Source of the DNA: Actinacidiphila sp. DG2A-62
Lineage (GTDB): Bacteria > Actinomycetota > Actinomycetes > Streptomycetales > Streptomycetaceae
Assembly (NCBI RefSeq): GCF_035825295.1
Contig: NZ_JAYMGI010000002.1
Location: forward strand, 4,655,001 to 4,719,000
Length of the DNA: 64,000 nt
Direction: 5' to 3'
The position numbers and the translations under genes were made by a program. How positions within the stretch are numbered: position 1 is the first letter of the stretch; every line of letters starts with the position of its first letter. Positions 1-8,195 of this stretch are shown here, in pieces. The notes under the pieces are model-generated. The model saw only the letters and a program-made list of their open reading frames with translations. It made no database searches and had not been told where the DNA came from.

Positions 1-1
1 C

Positions 2-385
2 GGCATTCCGCTGCCGGACGACGTGACTCAGCAGAGCCTGTGGTCGGATCTGTCCCCGGTGCTGCGTGATCAGCTCACCATCGCCCTCGACCGGGTGCGG
101 GACCCGACCGCGGGCGAACCGCAGACCGCCGAGGGCGCCAGCTACGCGGGCTTTTTGGAACCGGAGTTCTTCACGGTCGACACCGCGGCGACCGCACGCC
201 AAGTCCATGATCAGGTCCGGACTTTTCGTTTCATGGGTACCGGCCTGGGCCCGGTGGTCACCGTGGGGGGCCACCGTCTGAGGGTTCTGCGCACGAGCCT
301 GTCCCCGGCCGACGGGATCCGCCTGGACTGCGCGGACGGAGCTGTATGGATCACTTCCTCGGAGCCTGCCCCACTGGACGCCTAG
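2..385 (+). CDS. Formyltransferase-like protein, C-terminal part (cut by window edge)
   Basis: The frame is already open at base 2, so this is the last ~127 residues of a longer protein that starts outside the window. It carries an EGASYAGFLEPEFF segment followed by VHDQVRTFRFMGTGLGP. That order resembles the C-terminal OB-fold part of methionyl-tRNA formyltransferase-like enzymes, which use a formyl-tetrahydrofolate donor. The catalytic N-terminal domain cannot be inspected, so the exact reaction is unknown. A GTG at 23 is in frame but need not be a start. The gene converges on the STAND gene, with only 13 bp between the two stop codons. Confidence 0.55.
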   Translation, partial: GIPLPDDVTQQSLWSDLSPVLRDQLTIALDRVRDPTAGEPQTAEGASYAGFLEPEFFTVDTAATARQVHDQVRTFRFMGTGLGPVVTVGGHRLRVLRTSLSPADGIRLDCADGAVWITSSEPAPLDA

Positions 386-398
386 GGCGTCTTCCGTC

Positions 399-2810
399 CT
401 ACGCGTCGTCACGCAGAGCGCGAGTCAACTGCTCGGCGAGTTGGACCGCCCGGGGATCCCCGAACCCGGCGAGCATAATCAACGCGTCCTGCCTGACGAC
501 ACGCGCTGAGGCGAGGTCGCCGAGGACGGTCAGCGCATCGGCCAGGTGTGCCTGAGCGTTGGCGAGCTGCCAGCGGGCGTCCAGCCGACGATAGGTGTCG
601 GCGGCGCGACGATGCATGTCCGCGGCTTCCCGGAAGCAGCCCGACAATTGATGCACCTCACCTGCTCCGTCCAGTGCCAAAGCTTCCCGAGAGGCGTCAC
701 CCAGCTTTCGCTGCAAGGCAGCCGACGTGTGGAACAGACGGAGCGCCTCATCTAAGTTCCCTCTGGCCTGCTCGACTCGTGCGGACTCCACCGACCAATA
801 AGCGCGCCACATCTGATTGTTCTCGTCGTCCGCGATCGACAGTGCGGCTCGGATCGAGCGTGAGGCTGCTTCGATGTGGCCCGTCGTGCGCTGGGCCCAG
901 CTGAGCAGCAACAGGGCATTGCCCTCAGCGGAGCGATCACCGAGCTCGCGGAGTTCGGCCAGGGCCGGCTCGATGATGGCCCAGGCATCGTCGCCACGAT
1001 CCAGCTCGCACAGTGTCTCCGCGAGGTTGCTGCGGATCAGTGCCGTCCACCGGCGATCGCCGAGGTCGCTGAAAATCTCCGCGCCCTCGGCGAAGTGTGC
1101 CCTGGCCTCGTCCAATCGACGACGCCGAAGCGCCAAAAGCCCGAGTGCGTTGATGGAGACCGCTGTTCCCCGTCTGTCGCCGATGCGCCGCCGCAAGACG
1201 AGACAAGCACGGTGGTGCTGCTCGGCTTCGTCGAGTCGCAGCGCCTGGAACGCGGCCTTGCCCAGGCTTTCGAGCGCCTCCGCCTCGCCGTGCCTCTCGC
1301 CTGTGCGTGCCGCGGACTCGACGCCTATCCGGGCCGTGGCCTCCCAGTCGGCGAACGCGTTCTGGTGCATGTACACGGCGCGCATCACCACGGCGAGTCG
1401 CCACGCAATTTCCGGAAATCCTGCTTCCGAGGCGGTGCGGGTCGCGGCGACGAGGTTGGCGCTCTCCGCGCGGTACCAGTCGAACGCCGACTGGTAATCG
1501 CCGAAGCGGAGGACGTGGGCGGGCGCGGGTACGCGGTCGTCCAGAGAGTAACTGTCGAATGGTGCCATGACGCACTGCGCTGCATACGCGGTGTGGAGGT
1601 ACCAGGCGAGGCAACACCCCAGGACCTGTGTCCGCTGTTCCTGGGTCTCAGTCTGTCTGACCTGTTCCGCCGCATAGGCCTGCAACAGGTCGTGGAATTC
1701 GTACCGGCCGGCTGGGCGCCGCTCCAGCAAGTGAGCTCTCACGAGAGTGTCCAACAGGACGCGAGTCTGGGAGGTGTCATCGCCGCCGAGGCTCGCAGCG
1801 GCGGCGAGGCCGAACTCATTGCCTGGGTGCAGGCCGAGGTGCCGGAAAAGCCGGGCCGCAGGATCGGAGAGCGCTTGGTACGACCACTCGAACACGCTGC
1901 GCATCGCGTCGGATCCCTCCTCCGGCTCCGCTGTCAGGACGCTCCACCGGGTCGATTCGTCGCGCAGGTCGTCGATCAGCTCACCGAGCGGCATGGACGG
2001 TGAGCCGGCCGCACGTTCGGCGGCGATCCGCAAGGCCAACGGAAGCCCCGCACACAACCGGGCCAGCACTGCCAGTTCTCTGCGTCGGTCGCCGTTACGG
2101 TAGTCGGCGGTGGCGGCACGCAGCAGCTCCACGGCGTCCGACGTCCCGAACGTGGCGACGTCCAGACGCATCGCACCTTCCCGGCGCACCAAACCTGACA
2201 GATCGTCCCGGCTGGTTACTACGACCAGGCACCCGGAGGTGGCGGGCAGCAGAGGCCGTACCTGCGAGCTGCCCGCAGCATTGTCGAGCACGAGCAACAC
2301 GCGACGCTCAGCCAGCACTGACCGAAACATCGTCTCCCGACGTTCGGCCTGACGCGGGACGTGCGTGGCCGGTATGCCGAGGTCTTCGAGGAAGCGGGCC
2401 AGTATGTCGTGAGGAGCGGCCGGCGAACCGGCGGCGTGGCCGTGCAGGTTGGCATAGAGCTCGCCGCCGGGGAAGTATGAACGGACGCTGTGCGCCCAGT
2501 GCAGTGCGAGCGACGTCTTGCCCACTCCAGCGGTTCCGGTGATGGCCGCCACGCGCACGACGTGCGGCTCGTCTTCGAGATTCGCCACGAGGCTGCTGAG
2601 GCGAGCCTGCTCTGCGGATCTGTTGACAAAATGGCGCACGGAACTGCGAAGCTGATGCGGCACGATGAGCGGTGCTGTCGTCGGCAGCGGCGCTTCGCGG
2701 TGAAAGTGCACGCCGCCACTGACTTCGCCAGCCTGCACGACTGTGTGCGCCGCGGCTGATCCATCGAACCGATTGGCGTGCGCTGGGACGTCGTCGTCTT
2801 CTCTCACCAT
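399..2810 (-). CDS. STAND/NB-ARC ATPase with TPR repeats
   Basis: An 803-residue signal-transduction ATPase. Residues 92-99 hold the P-loop GTAGVGKT, followed by Walker B-like VLLVLDNAAG and sensor VVVTSRDDLSG, the NB-ARC order. The C-terminal half is a run of tetratricopeptide repeats, probably the ligand or partner sensor. Residues 21-37 read AHTVVQAGEVSGGVHFH, a short motif common at the N-terminus of streptomycete STAND proteins; it resembles RHIM/BASS amyloid-signalling motifs (VQAG core). The ATG at 2810 is chosen because the frame further upstream is Arg/Pro-rich shadow sequence and this start overlaps the DUF6879 stop by 7 bp, implying translational coupling. It is the last gene of a three-gene operon. 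Role inferred: regulatory or defence-type switch. Confidence 0.85.
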   Translation of the reverse strand: MVREDDDVPAHANRFDGSAAAHTVVQAGEVSGGVHFHREAPLPTTAPLIVPHQLRSSVRHFVNRSAEQARLSSLVANLEDEPHVVRVAAITGTAGVGKTSLALHWAHSVRSYFPGGELYANLHGHAAGSPAAPHDILARFLEDLGIPATHVPRQAERRETMFRSVLAERRVLLVLDNAAGSSQVRPLLPATSGCLVVVTSRDDLSGLVRREGAMRLDVATFGTSDAVELLRAATADYRNGDRRRELAVLARLCAGLPLALRIAAERAAGSPSMPLGELIDDLRDESTRWSVLTAEPEEGSDAMRSVFEWSYQALSDPAARLFRHLGLHPGNEFGLAAAASLGGDDTSQTRVLLDTLVRAHLLERRPAGRYEFHDLLQAYAAEQVRQTETQEQRTQVLGCCLAWYLHTAYAAQCVMAPFDSYSLDDRVPAPAHVLRFGDYQSAFDWYRAESANLVAATRTASEAGFPEIAWRLAVVMRAVYMHQNAFADWEATARIGVESAARTGERHGEAEALESLGKAAFQALRLDEAEQHHRACLVLRRRIGDRRGTAVSINALGLLALRRRRLDEARAHFAEGAEIFSDLGDRRWTALIRSNLAETLCELDRGDDAWAIIEPALAELRELGDRSAEGNALLLLSWAQRTTGHIEAASRSIRAALSIADDENNQMWRAYWSVESARVEQARGNLDEALRLFHTSAALQRKLGDASREALALDGAGEVHQLSGCFREAADMHRRAADTYRRLDARWQLANAQAHLADALTVLGDLASARVVRQDALIMLAGFGDPRAVQLAEQLTRALRDDA

Positions 2811-3424
2811 TGCGCTTGGCGCGGAGGGGGAGGCAGCGAGGCGACATGGCTGTGGAACCACTTCGTGAGAGGTTCGCCGGCGTTGTAGATGTCCACAATG
2901 AACTGTCGGCATCTCAGCACGAGTTGGGGGTCCACGAACTTGAGCGCCCCCGTCAGGATGCCTTGATCGTCGTAGAGCGCCTGATACATCACCCGGTTGC
3001 CGAGCGTGCAGATCTCCGGGAGCGGACAGTCGTCCTCGTACGGGGCGACTGCGTCTGCGTGGGCGACATGCACGGGGCCGCCGCACTGGTCGCGCACGAG
3101 CAGGGCGTGCATCTCCCATTGCATGTATGCGCTGAGTGGCTCCTGGACGACACGGGCCCTTCGGGCTGCGAATCCATGCTCCTCGACCTTGCGGTGGTAC
3201 TCCGCCATGTCCGCACGGCCAGCCTCCAGGAGGCGCAGAGCCTCATCCCAGTCACCCCGCCAGAACGCTTCCCAACTGTCGTAGCCGGGTTCCTTGAACG
3301 TCTGCTGCCTCTCAAGCTTCCAGAACCCGAGATCGCCACAACGCCAGAAGTGTTTCTCGAAGTCGGTGTAGTAATCCGTGAGTGCCAGGGGCTCACCGAC
3401 GGCGCAGTCCAGAAGGCTACGCAT
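2804..3424 (-). CDS. DUF6879 family protein
   Basis: A 206-residue protein of the DUF6879 type, with FEKHFWRCGDLGFWKLERQ near the start and a conserved ARVVQEPLSAYMQWEMHAL block in the middle. A second member lies at 8167-8685, where PRFAAWQAG and ARIVSEPVSDYVRFEHHL occupy the same places. The biochemical function is unknown; such genes typically sit next to XRE or STAND regulators, as both copies do here. The ATG at 3424 overlaps the upstream small gene by 8 bp, and the end overlaps the STAND gene by 7 bp, so three genes form one tightly coupled operon. Confidence 0.8.
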   Translation of the reverse strand: MRSLLDCAVGEPLALTDYYTDFEKHFWRCGDLGFWKLERQQTFKEPGYDSWEAFWRGDWDEALRLLEAGRADMAEYHRKVEEHGFAARRARVVQEPLSAYMQWEMHALLVRDQCGGPVHVAHADAVAPYEDDCPLPEICTLGNRVMYQALYDDQGILTGALKFVDPQLVLRCRQFIVDIYNAGEPLTKWFHSHVASLPPPPRQAQW

Positions 3425-3686
3425 CCGGGATGTCTGCCTTGGCAGCGAGGATGGTCGCTCGGGGGATGACGACCAGCCGCTCTCCTGGATCGACCCGTAC
3501 GTCATCCGGCAGCCTACCTTCGTAGGAAGCAGTCAGATCGGCGCCGATCACTGCGACATCTCCGTTGTCCAACTCCCACATGTCCGGGCAGCCGGTGTTC
3601 CCCGAAGTCTGGCCCAACTCGGCAGATGACTTCCCCAGCCGCCGCGAGAACGACGCTCCGGGGTCCGCTTCCCACTTCCCCTTCAT
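3417..3686 (-). CDS. Small conserved hypothetical protein, first gene of the DUF6879-STAND operon
   Basis: An 89-residue soluble protein with an acidic middle (WELDNGDVAVIGADLT) and a C-terminal ERLVVIPRATILAAK stretch. No catalytic motif or membrane segment is visible. Its sequence is of the kind found directly upstream of DUF6879 genes in streptomycetes. The start ATG has a reasonable ribosome site (GAGGGGACATG), and the end overlaps the DUF6879 start by 8 bp. It is probably a functional partner of the DUF6879 protein, by linkage only. Confidence 0.7.
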   Translation of the reverse strand: MKGKWEADPGASFSRRLGKSSAELGQTSGNTGCPDMWELDNGDVAVIGADLTASYEGRLPDDVRVDPGERLVVIPRATILAAKADIPDA

Positions 3687-3791
3687 GTCCCCTCCAGCGC
3701 GGCATCTGATGGGGCCTCAGCCCTGCGACGAGAATATCACTGAGAGTGTCTGCTCGACCTCGATTCTTGTGTTCGGCCCACGGCGCAACGC

Positions 3792-3829
3792 CCGGCCCCG
3801 CCACCTTGGGGCGTTGGTGGCGGGGCCGG
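3792..3829 (-). terminator. Perfect 14-bp stem hairpin after the DUF397 gene
   Basis: CCGGCCCCGCCACC and GGTGGCGGGGCCGG pair perfectly around a 10-nt loop. The hairpin lies 15 bp beyond the DUF397 stop on the minus strand and before the start of the next operon. It lacks a U-tract, as is usual in Streptomyces. It probably ends the XRE-DUF397 transcript. Confidence 0.7.
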
Positions 3830-3844
3830 TGGGGCGTGCTGTGG

Positions 3845-4057
3845 TCAGACGGCCGGGTAGCGGCCCGCCTTCACGTCGGTGATGAATGCGGTCCAGGCGC
3901 TGGCGTCGAAGACGAGGGCCGGGCCTTCGGGGTCCTTGCTGTCGCGGACGGGCTGCACGCCGGTGTAGCCGTCAGCGACCTCGACGCAGCTGCCGCCGTC
4001 CGCATTGCTGTACGACGACTTCCGCCAGTGGGCGGTGGTCAGATCAAGGCTGTTCAT
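3845..4057 (-). CDS. DUF397 domain protein
   Basis: A 70-residue protein with the full DUF397 signature: AHWRKSSYSNADGGSCVEVA near the start, VRDSKDPEGPAL in the middle and WTAFITDVKAG at the end. The ATG at 4057 gives the canonical start and overlaps the XRE gene by 14 bp. DUF397 proteins are partners of XRE/DUF5753 regulators (WhiJ-type loci; the Scr1-type XRE-DUF397 pairs of S. coelicolor behave like toxin-antitoxin pairs). A direct partnership with the XRE protein is inferred from the overlap. Confidence 0.9.
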   Translation of the reverse strand: MNSLDLTTAHWRKSSYSNADGGSCVEVADGYTGVQPVRDSKDPEGPALVFDASAWTAFITDVKAGRYPAV

Positions 4058-4898
4058 GCGCGAATTCCTCCGCCGCCGAGTCCAGCAGAGCCAGGGACGC
4101 CTCCGGCGACAGCGCGACGGCCCTGGCGAGATCGTACGCCTTCCAATACAGGGCCACCGGTTCCGTCTCGTCCAGGATCTGCCCTGAGTACGCGCTCTCT
4201 GTGTACGCGAGATCGGGGGCGTCGTCAAAGGACATAAGGCTGACCATGCCAGCCATCATCGCGTGTGCGCCGTCCTGGTACCGCAACACCTGCGCGATGA
4301 TCCGACCCGCGCGAGCCCGTTCGGCGATGGAGCGCAGCTGGGCTGCCATCACCGCCCTGCCTCCAACCGGGATGCGCAGCACGTTCTCGTGGAGAACGAC
4401 CCAAAACTCGGGCCGTGTTGAGTTGTCCAGCCGGGCGGCCCGCATGAGCCGATTTTCGACGAGCGCATCCACCTTGGACTGCGGGGCGCGCGGGTCGGCA
4501 GCCTTGACGAAGGCGCGGATGTAATCCTCGGTCTGGAGCAGGCCGGGGACGACGGTCGCGGCGTACTCGTGGATCGCGGACGCCCGTGACTCGTGGTCGG
4601 CCGCTTCGGCGAAGTACGACGAATGGCCGTTCGTGTGCAACGGCTTGGACTTGTGCGCTATCCGGCACAGCCCCTCCAGGTGCTGGCCGGAGTTCAGCGC
4701 CGCGTCGAAGCGGATGGACAGCTCCAGGCGGGGGCGGCGGATGGCCGTCTCGATCTGGCCGATGTACGCGCCGCTCACGAACACCATCGCGCCCAGTCGC
4801 TCCTGCGCCAGCCCGGCCGCTTCGCGCAGACGTCGTAACTCCGAGCCGTAGTAGGCATCCGGGCTCTGGAACGGATCGAGGAGCTTCGGTTCGGCCAT
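4044..4898 (-). CDS. XRE-family regulator with DUF5753 domain (WhiJ/Scr1-like)
   Basis: A 284-residue DNA-binding regulator. Residues ~16-70 form an HTH_3/XRE domain (ELRRLREAAGLAQERLG, VSGAYIGQIETA); residues ~95-275 form the DUF5753 sensor-like domain with the typical VVPGLLQTEDYIRA and FWVVLHENVLR blocks. It is transcribed ahead of the overlapping DUF397 gene and divergently from the ATP-binding protein at 5075. This is the classic WhiJ-like arrangement of developmental regulators in streptomycetes. The intergenic region 4899-5074 must hold both promoters. Confidence 0.92.
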   Translation of the reverse strand: MAEPKLLDPFQSPDAYYGSELRRLREAAGLAQERLGAMVFVSGAYIGQIETAIRRPRLELSIRFDAALNSGQHLEGLCRIAHKSKPLHTNGHSSYFAEAADHESRASAIHEYAATVVPGLLQTEDYIRAFVKAADPRAPQSKVDALVENRLMRAARLDNSTRPEFWVVLHENVLRIPVGGRAVMAAQLRSIAERARAGRIIAQVLRYQDGAHAMMAGMVSLMSFDDAPDLAYTESAYSGQILDETEPVALYWKAYDLARAVALSPEASLALLDSAAEEFAHEQP

Positions 4899-5074
4899 CG
4901 CGTACTACCTGCCATCTCTGCTCTGTGCTTGTAGAGCCACTGACGCTTCCGAGGCTAGTAGCCAATCGGCCAGAGTGTGAGGGGTCGGGCACAGACGGTT
5001 GCGTGGCGAGCGTCACACGGAGTGAAAGCGAAGGCGAAAATGGCCTACGACAAGGCACGTTGGCGGTGGGCGGG

Positions 5075-5497
5075 ATGACGGTCGGTATCGGCGAGGGCGT
5101 CGCGGTCGCCGACCCGGTGACGCGTTCGTGGCCGCAGGCCGCCGCGTCCGTGGGGCAGGCGCGCCGCGTACTTCGCGTCACGCTGGCGCTGTGGGGCCGG
5201 GGTGACCTCGCGGACGAACTGGAGGTCGTCGTCTCGGAGTTGGTGACCAACGCGGTCCGGCACGCGCGCGGCCTGGACGGCGTGATCGGGACGACGTACC
5301 GGCTGCTGCCGGGTGTTCGGGGCGTACGCGTCGAGGTGCGGGACGGCGATCCGCTGCGCCGGCCGCGGGTGCGGCCCATGACCGCCGAGGACTTCGGCGG
5401 TCGCGGGCTGCACCTCGTGGACGAACTCACCTGCCACCACTGGGGCGTCGAGGCCGCGACGGGCGGCAAGACGGTCTGGGCGGAGCTGACCCGGTGA
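5075..5497 (+). CDS. ATP-binding protein, histidine-kinase-like ATPase (anti-sigma type)
   Basis: A 140-residue stand-alone HATPase_c domain. The N-box is ELVTNAVRHA; the G1 box is weak (VEVRDGDP), and the G2-like GGRGLHLVDEL is clear. Such proteins resemble SpoIIAB/RsbW anti-sigma kinases and sit beside XRE-DUF397 pairs in many streptomycetes. ATG 5075 is the first family-like start; an in-frame GTG at 5066 is an alternative. The stop overlaps a tiny downstream ORF by 4 bp. The target sigma factor is unknown and none is encoded next to it. Confidence 0.88.
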   Translation: MTVGIGEGVAVADPVTRSWPQAAASVGQARRVLRVTLALWGRGDLADELEVVVSELVTNAVRHARGLDGVIGTTYRLLPGVRGVRVEVRDGDPLRRPRVRPMTAEDFGGRGLHLVDELTCHHWGVEAATGGKTVWAELTR

Positions 5498-5604
5498 GGC
5501 TGCTGCGGGTCCTCGGCCGGCACGCCGACGTGCTGTACCTCGGCGTACTCACCTCGGGATGCACGGCCTTGGGGGTGCTGCTGGACCAGCTGGCGCGCTG
5601 TTGA
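5494..5604 (+). CDS. Tiny hydrophobic ORF coupled to the ATPase gene
   Basis: A 36-residue ORF starting at GTG in a GTGA overlap with the ATPase stop. It encodes LYLGVLTSGCTALGVLLDQL, a plausible single membrane helix, after a basic VRLLRVLGRH start. The overlap and the hydrophobic pattern suggest a coupled membrane micropeptide, but the short length leaves chance as an alternative. Confidence 0.45.
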   Translation: MRLLRVLGRHADVLYLGVLTSGCTALGVLLDQLARC

Positions 5605-5652
5605 AACCGGCCCATTCCGTAAAAATTCAGCACAGAAAGGCGATCAATCACC

Positions 5653-6024
5653 ATGAACGCGTTACAGCACGAGCAGGGCCGTGAGCGGGACGCCGCGGAG
5701 GCGTGCGAGGAGTCGGCGTTCCTGACGCCGGCGCTGCGGGCGGAGTTGCTGGCCAGTTATCCGGACGTGCGGGCGGAGCTGGTCGCGGACGATCTGATGT
5801 GCCACTTGGCGGCGCACGAGGATGGCGACCACTTCGCGATCGTGTACGACCACCTGCCCGGGCCGGACGCGGGCGCGTTGTGGACGCGGTGGTCGGACGA
5901 CGTGCCGCGGGTGATCCTGCTGCGGCCGGACTGTCCGGCGCGCTCCCCCGAGGACCGCATCCCCTGCGGGCACTTCGCGGAGCACCCCGGGCCGCACTCC
6001 TGGCAGACGTCCGGGCGCGGCTGA
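5653..6024 (+). CDS. Conserved hypothetical protein
   Basis: A 123-residue acidic soluble protein with an AGAAAGG ribosome site upstream of ATG 5653. It has three cysteines and a His-rich tail (CGHFAEHPGPHSW), which could bind metal, but no known catalytic motif is seen. It follows the ATPase/micro-ORF pair by 48 bp and may be cotranscribed with it. No function is proposed. Confidence 0.6.
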   Translation: MNALQHEQGRERDAAEACEESAFLTPALRAELLASYPDVRAELVADDLMCHLAAHEDGDHFAIVYDHLPGPDAGALWTRWSDDVPRVILLRPDCPARSPEDRIPCGHFAEHPGPHSWQTSGRG

Positions 6025-6126
6025 CCGCGGTTCTCTCCCTCCGTACGGCCTCCGCCGCCACTCGCGCGGGGGCTCGCCGGGGCTCGGCGGGGGCTCGCCG
6101 GGGCTCAGCGGGGCCTCGGCGGGGGC

Positions 6127-6720
6127 TCAGTCCGGGCGGCAGCTGCGGATGATGGCCGCGATCACGTCGTCGAGCCCGCGGTCGTCGGTGTCGGGCAGCG
6201 GGACGCCGCCGACCGCCATGCCGACGTAGCCGTGCAGCGGCGCGTACACCGTCAGCGCGACGCTTTCCAGCGGTCCTTCGCGGACCTCGCCGCGGCGCTG
6301 CCCGGTGCTGACCAGCTCCAGGCCCTGCTCGGCCCACCGGCCGGCCGCCGCGGCGAGCGCCTCGGACGCCTCCGGGCTGTGCTTGGCCGAGAACATCAGG
6401 TCGAGCAGCGCGGCGTTCGCCACGCAGAAGCCGACGTGGGCCCGGGCCATCGCGGTCAGGCGCTCGCCGAACGACGGGCCGGCGCCGTCGGTGGCCGCCG
6501 CGATGGTCGCGACGAGCCGCTCGTAACCGTCCAGGGCCAGCGCGTCGAGCAGCGCCTGCTTGGTCTTGAAGTGGCGGCTGGGCGCGGCCGGGCTCACTCC
6601 GAGGTCGCGGGCCAGCTCCCGCAGCGACAGCGCGCCCGATCCCCGCTCGCGCAGCGTCTGCTCGGCCCGTTCGAGCAGGGCGGCGCGCAGGTCTCCGTGG
6701 TGGTAGGGGCGCTTCGTCAT
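6127..6720 (-). CDS. TetR/AcrR-family transcriptional regulator
   Basis: A 197-residue repressor. The N-terminal HTH reads HHGDLRAALLERAEQTLRE, then LSLRELARDLGVSPAAPSRHF, the canonical TetR DNA-binding fold; the rest is the helical ligand-binding domain. It is divergent from the SDR gene, and the 107-bp gap contains an obvious operator (6757-6794). It therefore probably represses itself and the oxidoreductase. The ligand cannot be predicted. Confidence 0.92.
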   Translation of the reverse strand: MTKRPYHHGDLRAALLERAEQTLRERGSGALSLRELARDLGVSPAAPSRHFKTKQALLDALALDGYERLVATIAAATDGAGPSFGERLTAMARAHVGFCVANAALLDLMFSAKHSPEASEALAAAAGRWAEQGLELVSTGQRRGEVREGPLESVALTVYAPLHGYVGMAVGGVPLPDTDDRGLDDVIAAIIRSCRPD

Positions 6721-6756
6721 GTCCTCACCCTAGCTCCGGGCTCCGGGCGACTTTCG

Positions 6757-6794
6757 TGTATGCGTTGCATACATTGTAATCACCGCATACATTG
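6757..6794. promoter_or_regulatory. TetR operator and SDR promoter
   Basis: 6757-6773 is a perfect palindrome, TGTATGC-GTT-GCATACA. GCATACATTG recurs at 6767-6776 and 6785-6794, 18 bp apart. TTGCAT (6766) and TACATT (6788) form a -35/-10 pair with 16-bp spacing ahead of the SDR gene, so a bound repressor would cover the promoter. Confidence 0.75.
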
Positions 6795-6827
6795 GGGGGA
6801 CGTGAAAGACGACACCAGGAGGAGCGC

Positions 6828-7771
6828 ATGCCGCGCACACCCACCGACATCGCCGTGCCCGACCTGACCGGACGGCGCGCGCTCGTCACCGGCGCGAGCG
6901 ACGGCCTCGGCCTGGGGATCGCCGCCAGGCTCGCCGCGGCCGGGGCCGAGGTCCTCCTGCCGGTGCGCAACCCGCGCAAGGGCCGGGCGGCGGCCGACCG
7001 CATCGTCCAGCAGACGCCCGGGGCCGACGTGACCCTCCTCGACCTCGACCTGTCGTCGCTGGCCTCGGTCGCGGCGCTCGGCGAGACCCTGCGCGAGGAC
7101 GGCCGCCCGATCCACCTCCTGATCAACAACGCCGGGGTGATGACGCCGCCCGAGCGGCAGACCACCGCGGACGGGTTCGAGCTGCAGTTCGGCACCAACC
7201 ACCTCGGGCACTTCGCGCTGGTCGCCCACCTGCTGCCGCTGCTGCGGCCGGCCGGGCCCGCGTGACCTCGCAGATCAGCGTCGCCGCGAACAGCAACGCG
7301 ATCAACTGGGAGGACCTGAACTGGGAGCGCTCGTACCACGGCATGAAGGCGTACAGCCAGTCGAAGATCGCCTTCGGGCTGTTCGGCCTCGAACTCGACC
7401 GGCGCAGCCAGGAGTTCGGCTGGGGCATCACGAGCAACCTGTCGCACCCCGGCGTCGCGCCGACCAGCCTGCTCGACGCGCGGCCCGAGATCGGCCGCAC
7501 CGCGCAGACCCGCGGCCGCAGGCTCATCACCGCGCTGTCCCGCCGGGGCATCGTCCTCGGCACCGTCGAGAGCGCGGGGCTCCCCGCGCTCCACGCCGCG
7601 ACGTCCCCCGAGGCCCGCCCCGGCCGCTTCTACGGCCCCCGCGGCCTGGGCCACCTCGGCGGCCCGCCGGCCGAGCAGAAGCTCTACCCCCGCTTGCGCG
7701 GCGCGCAGGAGGCGCGCCGCGTGTGGGAGGTCTCGGAGGAGCTGACGAAGGCGGGGTTCCCCCGGGAGTGA
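6828..7771 (+). pseudogene. Short-chain dehydrogenase/reductase, frameshifted
   Basis: A classical SDR split over two frames. The first part (ATG 6828 behind AGGAGG) has the NAD(P) motif TGASDGLG, then LLINNAGVM and FGTNHLGHF, and stops at 7265. The second part continues in another frame from about 7260 with the catalytic YSQSK motif and SHPGVAPTSLL. The breakpoint lies in a G/C-only stretch (cggccggccgggcccgcg), where one missing base restores a protein of about 314 residues. Either the gene is inactivated or the assembly has an indel. Substrate unknown; regulation by the divergent TetR protein is likely. Confidence 0.8.
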
Positions 7772-7872
7772 GGGGGGTTGAGGGGGCGCGGGGGTCGTGC
7801 GGGGCGTTGCGCGGGGCGCGCTGCGTTGAGTTGTGCGGGGGCGCGCTGCGCGGGGGTGCGAGCCCGCATTCG

Positions 7873-7889
7873 TGCAAGTTCGCGCAAGG
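7873..7889. promoter_or_regulatory. Direct-repeat element GCAAG-N5-GCAAGG upstream of the DUF6879-XRE operon
   Basis: GCAAG at 7874 and GCAAGG at 7884 are spaced exactly 10 bp, one helical turn. The same arrangement occurs at 9558-9573 just upstream of the RiPP precursor gene. A binding site for the operon's own XRE regulator is inferred. Confidence 0.5.
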
Positions 7890-7958
7890 CGGGTTGAGGA
7901 ACGGTTACATCGGAGCAAGCTCGCAAAGGCAGTGTTCGCAGGCGCACCTGGAGGGAAC

Positions 7959-8195
7959 ATGGCGCTGCACCGGCTGGGCAAAGACCCGGAGAGCCCTGAA
8001 GGGAAGTCGCCCACCGTCTACTACGACGACGCTACGGACAACTATCTCCTGCAAGGATGGAAGGTGCTGGACACCGACCGCCTGGGGCAGATGGACATCC
8101 CCGAGCATGAGACCGTCATCGAGTTCCCCAGGCGCATGATGCAGTTCTTCCCGGAGGTCAACGGCAGTGGCGGGACAGCCGGCACCGACGCTTGA
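7959..8195 (+). CDS. Small hypothetical protein, partner of DUF6879
   Basis: A 78-residue protein starting at an ATG behind GGAGGGAAC. It has a conserved-looking VYYDDATDNYLLQGWKVLDT core and an IPEHETVIEFPRRMMQFFPE tail; no catalytic motif or membrane helix is visible. It overlaps the DUF6879 gene by 29 bp. Like the small gene at 3417-3686, it precedes a DUF6879 member, so a paired function is likely although unproven. Confidence 0.7.
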   Translation: MALHRLGKDPESPEGKSPTVYYDDATDNYLLQGWKVLDTDRLGQMDIPEHETVIEFPRRMMQFFPEVNGSGGTAGTDA

